Below, one piece after another: positions 17,913 through 26,030 of a stretch of 64,000 bases of DNA; position 1 is the first letter of the stretch, and the number at the start of each line of letters is the position of its first letter. The notes below the pieces were generated by a model that saw nothing but the letters and a program-made list of their open reading frames with translations, was not told where the DNA came from and did not search any database. Source of the stretch: Candidatus Endomicrobiellum meruensis (GTDB lineage Bacteria > Elusimicrobiota > Endomicrobiia > Endomicrobiales > Endomicrobiaceae); the NCBI GenBank assembly GCA_031282625.1, contig JAITDI010000017.1, positions 24,642 to 88,641 on the forward strand, written 5' to 3'. Position numbers and translations under genes: made by a program.

Positions 17913-17926
17913 TACAAGGCATAAAA

Positions 17927-19168
17927 ATGAAAAAGAGAATAGTCATAACTGGCGTTGGTGTTGTTACACCTATAGGAATAGGTAACGCTGAGTTTACTAA
18001 AGCTTTGAAAGAAGGTAAGTCTGGCGTCTATAATATAGAGACTTTTGATACAAGCGCCTACAGCACACGGTTTGCTGCTATTGTAAAAGACTTTAATCCT
18101 GAACAGTTTATTGAGAAGAAAAAAATAAAAAAGATGGCTAAGTTTACACAGTTTGGCTTTGCAGCTGCGAAAATGGCTGTTGAAGATTCAGGTCTTGATC
18201 TTTCTAAAGAAGATTTATCAAGAATTGGAGTAATAACAGGTACGGGTATAGGCGGTTTAGATGTAATTGAGGAAGAAGAACAGGTTCTTTTATCAAAAGG
18301 TCCTAGAAGGGTGAGTCCTTTCCTTATACCTATGATAATTACGAACATGCTTCCCGGTGAGATTGCGATCAACTATGGTTTTACCGGACCTAATTATGCA
18401 GTTACCAGCGCTTGTGCCTCTTCAAATAACGCTATAGGAGATGCTTTAAGGCTTCTTCGCAGCGGTGATGCTGATGTTATAGTTTCTGGGGGGTCTGAAG
18501 GAGCGATTGTTCCTTTGGGACTTGCTGGATTTTGTTCAATAAAAGCTCTTTCCCAGAGAAACGAAGATCCTCAAAAAGCCTCTAGACCTTTTGATAAAAA
18601 CCGCGACGGTTTTGTTATGGGCGAAGGGGCAGGTATAGTTGTTCTTGAGACTCTTGAGCATGCTTTAAACAGAGGTGCTAGAATATATGCAGAACTTGCG
18701 GGTTATGGTGCTTCTGATGATGCTTATCACATTACAGCTCCGGACCCGGAAGGAAAAGCTGCTATTCTAGCGATGGAGAAAGCCATAGCTGATGCTGATG
18801 TATCAAAAGATGAAATTGATTATATCAATGCGCATGGAACTTCCACTGTATTGAATGACAAAACCGAAACTCTTGCAATAAAAAATGTTTTCGCAGATAA
18901 GGCATACAAAATACCTATTTCATCTACTAAATCTATGACAGGACATCTTTTAGGTGGGGCTGCTGTGGTTGAACTTGCAGCGATTGTTTTTGGTATGCAG
19001 GATGATTTTATACCTCCTACCATAAATTACGAAACTCCAGATCCAGATTGCGATTTGGACTATGTGCCAAATAAAATGAGAAAGCAGCAGATAACTTGTG
19101 CTCTTTCAAATTCGCTAGGATTTGGCGGTCATAATGCGACAATAGTAATAAAGAAATATGCTAAGTAA
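17927..19168 (+). CDS. fabF: 3-oxoacyl-ACP synthase II
   Basis: FabF catalyses elongation condensations between acyl-ACP and malonyl-ACP. The 413-residue protein has the Cys-His-His triad: Cys163 in TSACASSNNAIGD, His303 in NAHGTSTVLND and His340 in KSMTGHLLGG. The N-terminal RIVITGVGVVTPIG is typical. The gene starts 14 bases after acpP and its end overlaps the rnc start by 11 bases. Confidence 0.97.
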   Translation: MKKRIVITGVGVVTPIGIGNAEFTKALKEGKSGVYNIETFDTSAYSTRFAAIVKDFNPEQFIEKKKIKKMAKFTQFGFAAAKMAVEDSGLDLSKEDLSRIGVITGTGIGGLDVIEEEEQVLLSKGPRRVSPFLIPMIITNMLPGEIAINYGFTGPNYAVTSACASSNNAIGDALRLLRSGDADVIVSGGSEGAIVPLGLAGFCSIKALSQRNEDPQKASRPFDKNRDGFVMGEGAGIVVLETLEHALNRGARIYAELAGYGASDDAYHITAPDPEGKAAILAMEKAIADADVSKDEIDYINAHGTSTVLNDKTETLAIKNVFADKAYKIPISSTKSMTGHLLGGAAVVELAAIVFGMQDDFIPPTINYETPDPDCDLDYVPNKMRKQQITCALSNSLGFGGHNATIVIKKYAK

Positions 19169-19832
19169 AGACTATGAAAAACTTCAAGAGGTTATTGAAT
19201 ACAAATTCAATAATCTTGAAGTTTTAAGAACTGCTTTAACGCATAAGTCTTATGCAGCCGAATACGGCGGTAAGAAGAGTTATAATGAACGTATGGAGTT
19301 TCTTGGCGATAGTATTTTATCGGCTGTTATAGTGGAAACTTTGTATTTAATATATCCGAGCGAAAGCGAAGGAAAGTTATCTCAGTTAAAAGCCCAAATT
19401 GTTTCTGCGTCTAATTTAAGTATTTGGGCAAAAGAAATAAATTTGGGCGATTATATTTTTTTAGGTAAAAGTGAAGACGTATTTGAAGCGAGAAAAAGGG
19501 AAAGCCTTTTGTGCGATGTATTTGAAGCTGTTGTGGGAGCGGTATATTTAGACGGTGGTTTTGAGAATGCAAAAAAATTTGTTTTAAAATTTTTAAATAC
19601 TCAGAAAGAAATAATTATAACTGATTATAAAAGCCGTCTTCAAGAACTAGCTCAATCAGTTTATAAAGAGCTTCCTGAATATAAGATAATAAAAGAATTC
19701 GGACCTGACCATAACAAGAAATTTGAAGCAGCTGTTTATGTAAATAGAAGGCTTTTGGGTAGGGGCATTGGAAGTTCTAAAAAAGAAGCCCAACAATCTG
19801 CAGCTAAACAAGCAATGAAAAACATAAAGTAA
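19158..19832 (+). CDS. rnc: Ribonuclease III
   Basis: RNase III cleaves double-stranded RNA, including rRNA precursors. The 224-residue protein has the catalytic signature NERMEFLGDSILSAVI (Glu47 and Asp51 among the metal ligands), a second acidic patch CDVFEAVVGAVYLDGG near residue 117, and a C-terminal dsRNA-binding domain (about 155-224, ending GSSKKEAQQSAAKQAM). Its ATG lies inside the end of fabF (11-base overlap), so it is the last gene of the lipid operon, a common arrangement. An 18-bp imperfect inverted repeat follows its stop. Confidence 0.96.
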   Translation: MLSKDYEKLQEVIEYKFNNLEVLRTALTHKSYAAEYGGKKSYNERMEFLGDSILSAVIVETLYLIYPSESEGKLSQLKAQIVSASNLSIWAKEINLGDYIFLGKSEDVFEARKRESLLCDVFEAVVGAVYLDGGFENAKKFVLKFLNTQKEIIITDYKSRLQELAQSVYKELPEYKIIKEFGPDHNKKFEAAVYVNRRLLGRGIGSSKKEAQQSAAKQAMKNIK

Positions 19833-19883
19833 TCTATCGACGTAAGCAATGTTAGATGCTAGCAGTGTTTGCGCCTATAGATT
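19831..19883. repeat. Imperfect 18-bp inverted repeat after rnc
   Basis: AATCTATCGACGTAAGCA (19831-19848) pairs with TGTTTGCGCCTATAGATT (19866-19883) with two mismatches and two G-U pairs across a 17-nt loop. No T-run follows. It lies in the 78-base gap between rnc and the acyl-CoA dehydrogenase gene and could be an RNase III substrate or an mRNA-stability element. Confidence 0.45.
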
Positions 19884-19910
19884 CGCAGTAAACTAATAGA
19901 GGGGTTATAT

Positions 19911-21080
19911 ATGGTAATGGACTATATGTTGTCTGAAGAAGAAAAGATGATGGTTGAGACCGCAAGAACTATTGCGATTGAAAAAATGAAGCCTGTTAGA
20001 GAACATTATGATGAAAAAGAAGAGCTTCCATGGGAGATTGTAAAAGAATTTGCCCAAGCTGATTTATGCGGAGTATATATTCCCGAAGAGTATGGTGGTT
20101 TCGGAAAAGGTATAATGGGATTGGTTCTTGTAGTTGAAGAGCTTTGCAAAGTTGATAGCGCAATAGCGTTATCTCTTGCTGCTACAGCGCTTGGAACTCT
20201 TCCTATTCTTATAGCTGGAAATGAAGATCAAAAGAAAAAATATTTGCCAGATATTGCTTCGGGTAAAAAACTTGCGGCTTTTGGTTTGACTGAAGCTAAT
20301 GCAGGTTCTGATGCGACTGGAATGACAACTACGGCTGTAAAAGATGGCGATTATTATGTATTGAACGGAACGAAGTGCTTTATAACAAACGGTGGCGATG
20401 CTGAAACATATACAATTTTTGCTAAGACAAATTCTGCTAGAGGAGCAAGAGGAATTTCTTGCTTTATAGTTGAAAAAGGAATCCCTGGGTTTGAATTTGG
20501 TAAAAAAGAAAAGAAAATGGGTATAAAAGCTTCTTCCACTAGAGAGCTTATATTTAACAATTGCAGAGTACATAAAGATCAGCTTTTAGGTAAAGAAGGA
20601 CACGGTTTGATGATAGTTCAGGCGACATTAGATAATTCTCGTCCTGGTGTAGCTGCTCAGGCTTTGGGTATAGCTGCTGGCGCATTGGACGAATCTGTAG
20701 ATTACGCAAGGAAAAGAGTGCAGTTTGGTCAACCTATAGCCTCTTTTCAGGGGATACAGCACATGCTTGCTGATATGGCTACAGAAGTTGAAGCTGCAAG
20801 AGCTTTGCTTTATGCTTCAGCTAGAATGATAGACGCAGGAATAGAAAAACGTACCAGCAAAGAATCTGCAATGGCTAAACTTTTCTGCTCTGAAGTAGCT
20901 ATGAAGGTTACAACTAATGCTGTACAAATATTAGGCGGATATGGATATTCAAGAGAATATCCCGTTGAAAAAATGATGAGAGATGCAAAAATAACGACAC
21001 TTTATGAAGGAACGAGTCAGATTCAGAAAAATGAAATTGCCCTTAATCTTATAAAGGAATCTGCTGCTAAAGCTAAGTAG
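19911..21080 (+). CDS. Acyl-CoA dehydrogenase (butyryl-CoA dehydrogenase-like)
   Basis: A cytoplasmic FAD enzyme of 389 residues that interconverts saturated and trans-2-enoyl-CoA, exchanging electrons with the electron transfer flavoprotein encoded just downstream. Motifs are AFGLTEANAGSDA and CFITNGG in the middle domain, VQILGGYGYSREYPVEKMMRD near the end, and the catalytic base Glu366 in LYEGTSQI, the position used by short-chain (butyryl-type) enzymes. GAGGGG precedes the ATG. No thiolase, hydroxyacyl-CoA dehydrogenase or crotonase lies alongside, so the physiological substrate is uncertain. Confidence 0.92.
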   Translation: MVMDYMLSEEEKMMVETARTIAIEKMKPVREHYDEKEELPWEIVKEFAQADLCGVYIPEEYGGFGKGIMGLVLVVEELCKVDSAIALSLAATALGTLPILIAGNEDQKKKYLPDIASGKKLAAFGLTEANAGSDATGMTTTAVKDGDYYVLNGTKCFITNGGDAETYTIFAKTNSARGARGISCFIVEKGIPGFEFGKKEKKMGIKASSTRELIFNNCRVHKDQLLGKEGHGLMIVQATLDNSRPGVAAQALGIAAGALDESVDYARKRVQFGQPIASFQGIQHMLADMATEVEAARALLYASARMIDAGIEKRTSKESAMAKLFCSEVAMKVTTNAVQILGGYGYSREYPVEKMMRDAKITTLYEGTSQIQKNEIALNLIKESAAKAK

Positions 21081-21107
21081 GCAATGATAAATCTTTGAAT
21101 AAATCAT

Positions 21108-21159
21108 AAAGTGGAATAAAGGCAAAGTAGTTTTATTTGTCGTAATTCCACTTTTGTGT
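21108..21159 (+). terminator. Stem-loop terminator between acyl-CoA dehydrogenase and etfB
   Basis: AAAGTGGAAT (21108-21117) pairs perfectly with ATTCCACTTT (21145-21154) across a 27-nt loop and runs into CTTTTGTGTTTTT. The T-run is interrupted by G residues, so termination may be partial, giving different levels of dehydrogenase and Etf. Confidence 0.5.
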
Positions 21160-21192
21160 TTTTAAGAAGCAAGAAATATAAAGAGGGAAAAA

Positions 21193-21978
21193 ATGAATAT
21201 AATCGTTTGCATTAAGCAAGTGCCTAATACTACGAACGTTCAAATTGATCATGAAACAGGTAGATTAAAGAGAGATGGATTGGAATCTATAATAAATCCT
21301 TTTGACGAGTATGCCATAGAAGAAGGCGTAAGAATAAAGGAGAGAGTCGGAGGAAAAGTAACTGTTATTACTATGGGACCTCCTCAAGCTGAAGCTGTTT
21401 TAAGAGAAGCTATAGCAAAAGGGGCAGACGAAGGCGTTTTGCTAAGTGATAGAGCTTTTGGTGGAGCTGACACTTTGGCTACTTCTTATGCTTTATCAAC
21501 AGCTGTAAGATTTTTAGGAAAATTTGATATAGTTATTTGTGGTAAACAAGCTTCAGATGGGGATACCGCTCAAGTCGGGCCAGGAATTGCGGAAATGTTG
21601 GATATTCCACACGTTGCTTACGTTAAAAAAGTAGAATCAGTTGACGATAAAACCATAAAGGTTGAGAGAATGATGGAAGACGGTTACGATTTGATAGAAA
21701 GTTCGCTTCCTGTTCTTTTGACTGTAGTTAAAGAAATAAATAACCCAAGAGTAGCGTCATTGAAAGGCAAAATGGTGGCAAAAAAAGCTGTTATTAAAGT
21801 TTTGGATGCTGCGGCAATCGGCGCTGATGTCAAAAAGACGGGTCTTAACGGATCTCCGACACAGGTTATGAAGATATTTACCCCTCCGCAAAGAACGGGT
21901 GGAGAAAAGTTTACTGGTGAACCTAATAAAGTTGCTGTTGCTTTGGTAAAGAGGTTGTCGGACCTAAGCCTTATATAA
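21193..21978 (+). CDS. etfB: Electron transfer flavoprotein beta subunit
   Basis: EtfB is the small subunit (261 residues) of the heterodimeric flavoprotein that accepts or delivers electrons for acyl-CoA dehydrogenases. Family features are the start NIIVCIKQVPNT, DGLESIINPFDEYAIEEGVRI (35-55), the FAD/AMP-loop region CGKQASDGDTAQVGP near residue 116, and LPVLLTVVKEINNPRVASLKG near 175. An AAAGAGGGAAAAA ribosome-binding site precedes the ATG. The gene order acd-etfB-etfA is the arrangement seen with electron-bifurcating butyryl-CoA dehydrogenase complexes. Confidence 0.95.
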   Translation: MNIIVCIKQVPNTTNVQIDHETGRLKRDGLESIINPFDEYAIEEGVRIKERVGGKVTVITMGPPQAEAVLREAIAKGADEGVLLSDRAFGGADTLATSYALSTAVRFLGKFDIVICGKQASDGDTAQVGPGIAEMLDIPHVAYVKKVESVDDKTIKVERMMEDGYDLIESSLPVLLTVVKEINNPRVASLKGKMVAKKAVIKVLDAAAIGADVKKTGLNGSPTQVMKIFTPPQRTGGEKFTGEPNKVAVALVKRLSDLSLI

Positions 21979-22035
21979 AGAGAGAATTTATTTTTAGAGT
22001 TTAGAGTAAAGTTTTCTTAGAACGGAGACTTATAA

Positions 22036-23265
22036 ATGGCAAATAGTATAAAAGTATTAAACGATAAATGTGTTGGCTGCGGACAGTGCGCAGGGGCATG
22101 TCCTTTTGGTGCTATTTCAATGGTTGAAAGACCTGAACATCCAAAAAAGTTTAAGTTAGTTGTTATAGATTTGAATAAATGTACTTATTGCGGAACCTGT
22201 TTTCAAACTTGCAAGTTTAACTCTATAGAGATTAAGAAAGACGCTCCTCAAGCTGGCGTTGATAAAAGCGAATATAAAGGTGTGTGGGTTTATGCTGAAC
22301 AAAGGCATGGAGAAATCGCTGGTGTTGTGTATGAACTTTTAAATGAAGGAAAGAGACTTTCCAAACAATTAGGAACGACTCTAAGTGCTGTTTTAATCGG
22401 CGATAACATAAAATCAAAAGTTCAGGATTTAATAAGTAGAGGAGCGGATAAAGTTTACGTTTGTGACGATCCTGTTTTTATTGAATTTCAGGATGATACT
22501 TATACCAGCATATTGACTCAGCTTATAAAGAAAGAAAAACCAGAAATTATTTTGATGGGTGCTACAAATATAGGACGTTCTTTTGCTTCAAGAGTGGCGG
22601 CAAGAATACATACTGGTCTTACTGCAGATTGTACATCTTTGGAAATTGATCTAGGAACAAGAAATCTTCAACAGACGAGACCTGCCTTTGGTGGAAACAT
22701 TATGGCTACTATTTTAACGACAGGTCATCGCCCGCAGATGTGTACAGTAAGGCACAAAGTTTTCAAAGAGGCAAAAGTTGAAGAAGGGCAAAAAGGCGAG
22801 ATTGTTGATTACAAAATTGATGTTGCAACTTTAGTAAACAGGACAAAGTTTTTAGGATTTATAGAAGACGAAAGCTCTAGTGTTAATATAGGCGATGCTG
22901 ATATTATTGTAGCTGGAGGAAGAGGACTTGGTAAATCTGAAGGATTTAAACTTCTTAAAGATTTGGCTGAACTTCTTGGTGGAGCAGTAGGTGCTTCAAG
23001 AGCAGCTGTAGATTCTGAGTGGATACCGTACTCACACCAAATAGGTCAAACAGGCAAGACTGTTGCGCCGAAGGTTTACATAGCGTGTGGAATATCTGGT
23101 CAAATACAGCACACTGTCGGTATGAATTCTTCGGATATTATAATAGCGATAAACAAAGATGCATCTTGTCCTATGATGCAGACTGCGACTTACGCTCTGG
23201 AAGGTGATTTGTATGAAATAATTCCTAACATAATAAGAGAGATAAAGTCTATAAGGTGCAACTAA
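22036..23265 (+). CDS. etfA: Electron transfer flavoprotein alpha subunit with N-terminal 2[4Fe-4S] ferredoxin domain
   Basis: The first ~65 of 409 residues are a ferredoxin domain with two CxxCxxCxxxC sets (CVGCGQCAGACPFG and CTYCGTCFQTCKFN), each expected to bind a [4Fe-4S] cluster. The remainder is a normal EtfA: the N-terminal Rossmann domain starting GVWVYAEQRHGEI and the C-terminal FAD domain with GGRGLG, GASRAAVDSEW, QIGQTGKTVAPKVYIACGIS and IIIAINKDASCP. Ferredoxin-fused EtfA is known from electron-bifurcating systems such as CarE of Acetobacterium caffeoyl-CoA reductase. By analogy this complex may couple NADH oxidation to enoyl-CoA and ferredoxin reduction; that is inference. Confidence 0.94.
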   Translation: MANSIKVLNDKCVGCGQCAGACPFGAISMVERPEHPKKFKLVVIDLNKCTYCGTCFQTCKFNSIEIKKDAPQAGVDKSEYKGVWVYAEQRHGEIAGVVYELLNEGKRLSKQLGTTLSAVLIGDNIKSKVQDLISRGADKVYVCDDPVFIEFQDDTYTSILTQLIKKEKPEIILMGATNIGRSFASRVAARIHTGLTADCTSLEIDLGTRNLQQTRPAFGGNIMATILTTGHRPQMCTVRHKVFKEAKVEEGQKGEIVDYKIDVATLVNRTKFLGFIEDESSSVNIGDADIIVAGGRGLGKSEGFKLLKDLAELLGGAVGASRAAVDSEWIPYSHQIGQTGKTVAPKVYIACGISGQIQHTVGMNSSDIIIAINKDASCPMMQTATYALEGDLYEIIPNIIREIKSIRCN

Positions 23266-23311
23266 GTATTTATTAACTATTTTTTGTTTTCATATTTTGG
23301 TTTGTGTGAGG

Positions 23312-23317
23312 TATAAT
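23312..23317 (+). promoter_or_regulatory. Putative adhE -10 element
   Basis: TATAAT lies about 60 bases before the adhE ATG in the 110-base etfA-adhE gap. No good -35 hexamer is placed 16-18 bases upstream, so the promoter may need an activator or be spurious. Confidence 0.35.
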
Positions 23318-23375
23318 CTGGAGTCGTTTTAAAAGTAAAGATAGTTTTTGTGGGTAAACCAATGGGAGATTTAAA

Positions 23376-26012
23376 ATGCCGAAAAAAACAATGGACGTTA
23401 GACTGGATCATGATAAAAAACAGACATTAGTAGTGGATACTCCTAAAGCTCTTAATACTCTTTTGGAGCATGTGAAAAAAGCGCAGGAAATTTATTCAAA
23501 TTTTACTCAAGATCAGGTTGACGAAATTTTCAAAGCCGCAGCTATTGCGGCTAATCAAGCAAGAATTCCTCTAGCAAAAATGGCAGTTGAAGAAACTGGC
23601 ATGGGAATAGTTGAAGATAAAGTTATAAAAAATCATTTTGCTTCTGAATATATTTACAACAAACATAAAGATGCCCACACTTGCGGATTAATAAGCGAAG
23701 ACAAAGTCAACGGAATTAAAATAGTTGCCGATCCTATTGGAATTATCGCAGGCGTAGTGCCGACTACAAATCCTACTTCTACTGCAATATTTAAATCTTT
23801 AATAGCTTTGAAGACGAGAAATGGAATTATTTTTTCTCCTCATCCTAGAGCGAAAAAGTCTACGATAGCTGCAGCTAGAATTATTCTTGAGGCTGCTGTT
23901 AAAGCAGGTGCGCCTGAGCATATAATAGGTTGGATAGACGTTCCGTCATTGGAACTTACAAATTTACTCATGACTCACAAAGATATAGCTACAATACTTG
24001 CTACAGGTGGTCCAGGAATGGTCAAAGCGGCTTATTCTTCTGGTAAACCTGCTTTAGGTGTAGGTGCTGGAAACACGCCTGCAATTATTGACGAAACAGC
24101 AAATGTTCAGATGGCAGTATCTTCAATCCTTATGTCAAAAACTTTTGACAACGGCATGATTTGCGCTTCAGAACAGTCAATAATAATCGTTAAAGAAATT
24201 TACGACACTGTTATAAAAGAATTAATGCTTCGCGGAACTTACATACTGAAAAAACAAGAAAGATATAAAGTTGCAAAAACCATAATTATTGATGGGAAGC
24301 TTAACGCAGCTATTGTGGGGCAGCCAGCTTATAAAATAGCCGAAATGGCTGGTGTAAAAGTTCCAAGAGATACTAAAGTTATTGCGGGCGAAGTCAGTGA
24401 AATCTCTTTGGAAGAAGAATTTGCTCACGAAAAGTTATCACCTGTAATTGCTATATGTAAAGCTGATAATTTTGAAGATGCGGTAGAAAAGGCTTATCAG
24501 CTTGTAGAGCTTGGCGGCGCAGGACATACATCGGTTCTATATACAGACGAAAGAAAACAAGAAAGAATAACTTATTTTGCTAAAAAACTTCATACTGGAC
24601 GCATTTTGATTAACACTCCGTCATCTCAAGGCGGAATAGGAGATTTGTTTAACTTTAAACTTGAACCATCATTAACACTTGGTTGCGGTTCATGGGGAGG
24701 AAATGCTGTGAGCGAAAACGTTGGTGTAAAGCACTTGTTGAACTATAAGACTGTGGCTGAGAGACGTGAGAATATGTTGTGGTTTAGAGTTCCTCCAAAA
24801 ATTTATTTTAAAAGAGGCGCTACTGATTTAGCGTTGCGCGAGCTTGAAGGCAAAAAACGTGCATTTATAGTTACGGACAGATTTCTTTTCAACTCAGGAG
24901 CTATTTACAATATAACTAAGGTTTTAGAAGAGATAAACATTGACTATCAAATATTCTTTGACGTCAAGCCTGATCCTACTGTATCAACGATAAATGAAGC
25001 GTTGGCTATGCTTAGAACTTACGAGCCTGACATTATTATAGCTTTTGGCGGCGGCTCTCCTATAGATGCGGCTAAGATTATGTGGTTGATGTATGAAAAT
25101 CCCGGTACAGATTTTAAGGACGTAGCTATGCGTTTTATGGACATAAGAAAGAGAATTTGCAAGATTCCAGAACTTGGAACGAAAGCACAGCTAATAGCTA
25201 TACCAACTACATCGGGAACAGGATCTGAAGTTACTCCATTTGCTGTGATTACGGAAGATTCAACTCATATAAAATATCCTATAGCTGATTATGCTTTAAC
25301 GCCAAATATGGCTATTATTGATCCGAATTTTGTGGACTCAATGCCTAAGGGACTTTGTGCTGCTTCGGGAATAGACGCTTTAACTCATGCTGTAGAAGCT
25401 TACGTTTCTGTACTTGCAACAAACTTTACAAATTCCCCTGCATTGGAAGCCGTTAAACTTGTGTTTAGGTATTTGCCTCGTTCTTTTCAAAAGGGCGCTG
25501 ACGATCCAATAGCAAGAGAAAAAATGCACTATGCTTCTACGTTGGCTGGTATGGCTTTTGCAAACGCATTTTTGGGATTGTCTCACTCGTTAGCTCACAA
25601 ACTAGGTGCGGCTTTTAACATCCCCCACGGAATTGCAAACGCATTGGTTATCAATCAGATTATAAGATACAATGCTACTGATAAGCCGAGAAAACAGGCA
25701 ATATTCCCTCAATATAAATTTCCAAATGCAAAAACAAAGTATGGGCAGATTGCTGATAATTTAGATCTTGGTGGAAAGAATGACGACGAAAAAGTAGAGC
25801 TGTTGATTAAATCCATAACGCAGCTTAAAAAAGATATTCAGATACCTCTTTCAATAAAAGAAATGGGTATTTCTGAAAAAGATTTCAACGCCAAGCTTGA
25901 AACACTAGTTGAACAGGCATTTGACGACCAGTGTACTGGAGCAAACCCTGTGTACCCTTTAATGGATGATATCAGAGAAGTTTTCATAAAGGCTTATAAC
26001 GGTGAAATATAA
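23376..26012 (+). CDS. adhE: Bifunctional acetaldehyde-CoA/alcohol dehydrogenase
   Basis: AdhE reduces acetyl-CoA to acetaldehyde and on to ethanol with two NADH, a main electron sink of anaerobic fermenters; it usually forms cytoplasmic filaments (spirosomes). The 878 residues are a full-length fusion. The N-terminal aldehyde dehydrogenase half contains GVGAGNTPAIID and the catalytic Cys in NGMICASEQS. The C-terminal iron-dependent alcohol dehydrogenase half contains GGGSPIDAAKIMWL, the metal-binding region ASGIDALTHAVEAY, and HSLAHKLGAAFNIPHGIAN. A GGGAGAT ribosome-binding site precedes the ATG. It is followed after 18 bases by the hydrogenase gene, suggesting joint expression of ethanol and hydrogen metabolism. 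Confidence 0.98.
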   Translation: MPKKTMDVRLDHDKKQTLVVDTPKALNTLLEHVKKAQEIYSNFTQDQVDEIFKAAAIAANQARIPLAKMAVEETGMGIVEDKVIKNHFASEYIYNKHKDAHTCGLISEDKVNGIKIVADPIGIIAGVVPTTNPTSTAIFKSLIALKTRNGIIFSPHPRAKKSTIAAARIILEAAVKAGAPEHIIGWIDVPSLELTNLLMTHKDIATILATGGPGMVKAAYSSGKPALGVGAGNTPAIIDETANVQMAVSSILMSKTFDNGMICASEQSIIIVKEIYDTVIKELMLRGTYILKKQERYKVAKTIIIDGKLNAAIVGQPAYKIAEMAGVKVPRDTKVIAGEVSEISLEEEFAHEKLSPVIAICKADNFEDAVEKAYQLVELGGAGHTSVLYTDERKQERITYFAKKLHTGRILINTPSSQGGIGDLFNFKLEPSLTLGCGSWGGNAVSENVGVKHLLNYKTVAERRENMLWFRVPPKIYFKRGATDLALRELEGKKRAFIVTDRFLFNSGAIYNITKVLEEINIDYQIFFDVKPDPTVSTINEALAMLRTYEPDIIIAFGGGSPIDAAKIMWLMYENPGTDFKDVAMRFMDIRKRICKIPELGTKAQLIAIPTTSGTGSEVTPFAVITEDSTHIKYPIADYALTPNMAIIDPNFVDSMPKGLCAASGIDALTHAVEAYVSVLATNFTNSPALEAVKLVFRYLPRSFQKGADDPIAREKMHYASTLAGMAFANAFLGLSHSLAHKLGAAFNIPHGIANALVINQIIRYNATDKPRKQAIFPQYKFPNAKTKYGQIADNLDLGGKNDDEKVELLIKSITQLKKDIQIPLSIKEMGISEKDFNAKLETLVEQAFDDQCTGANPVYPLMDDIREVFIKAYNGEI

Positions 26013-26030
26013 TAATTAAAGCAGGAAAGA

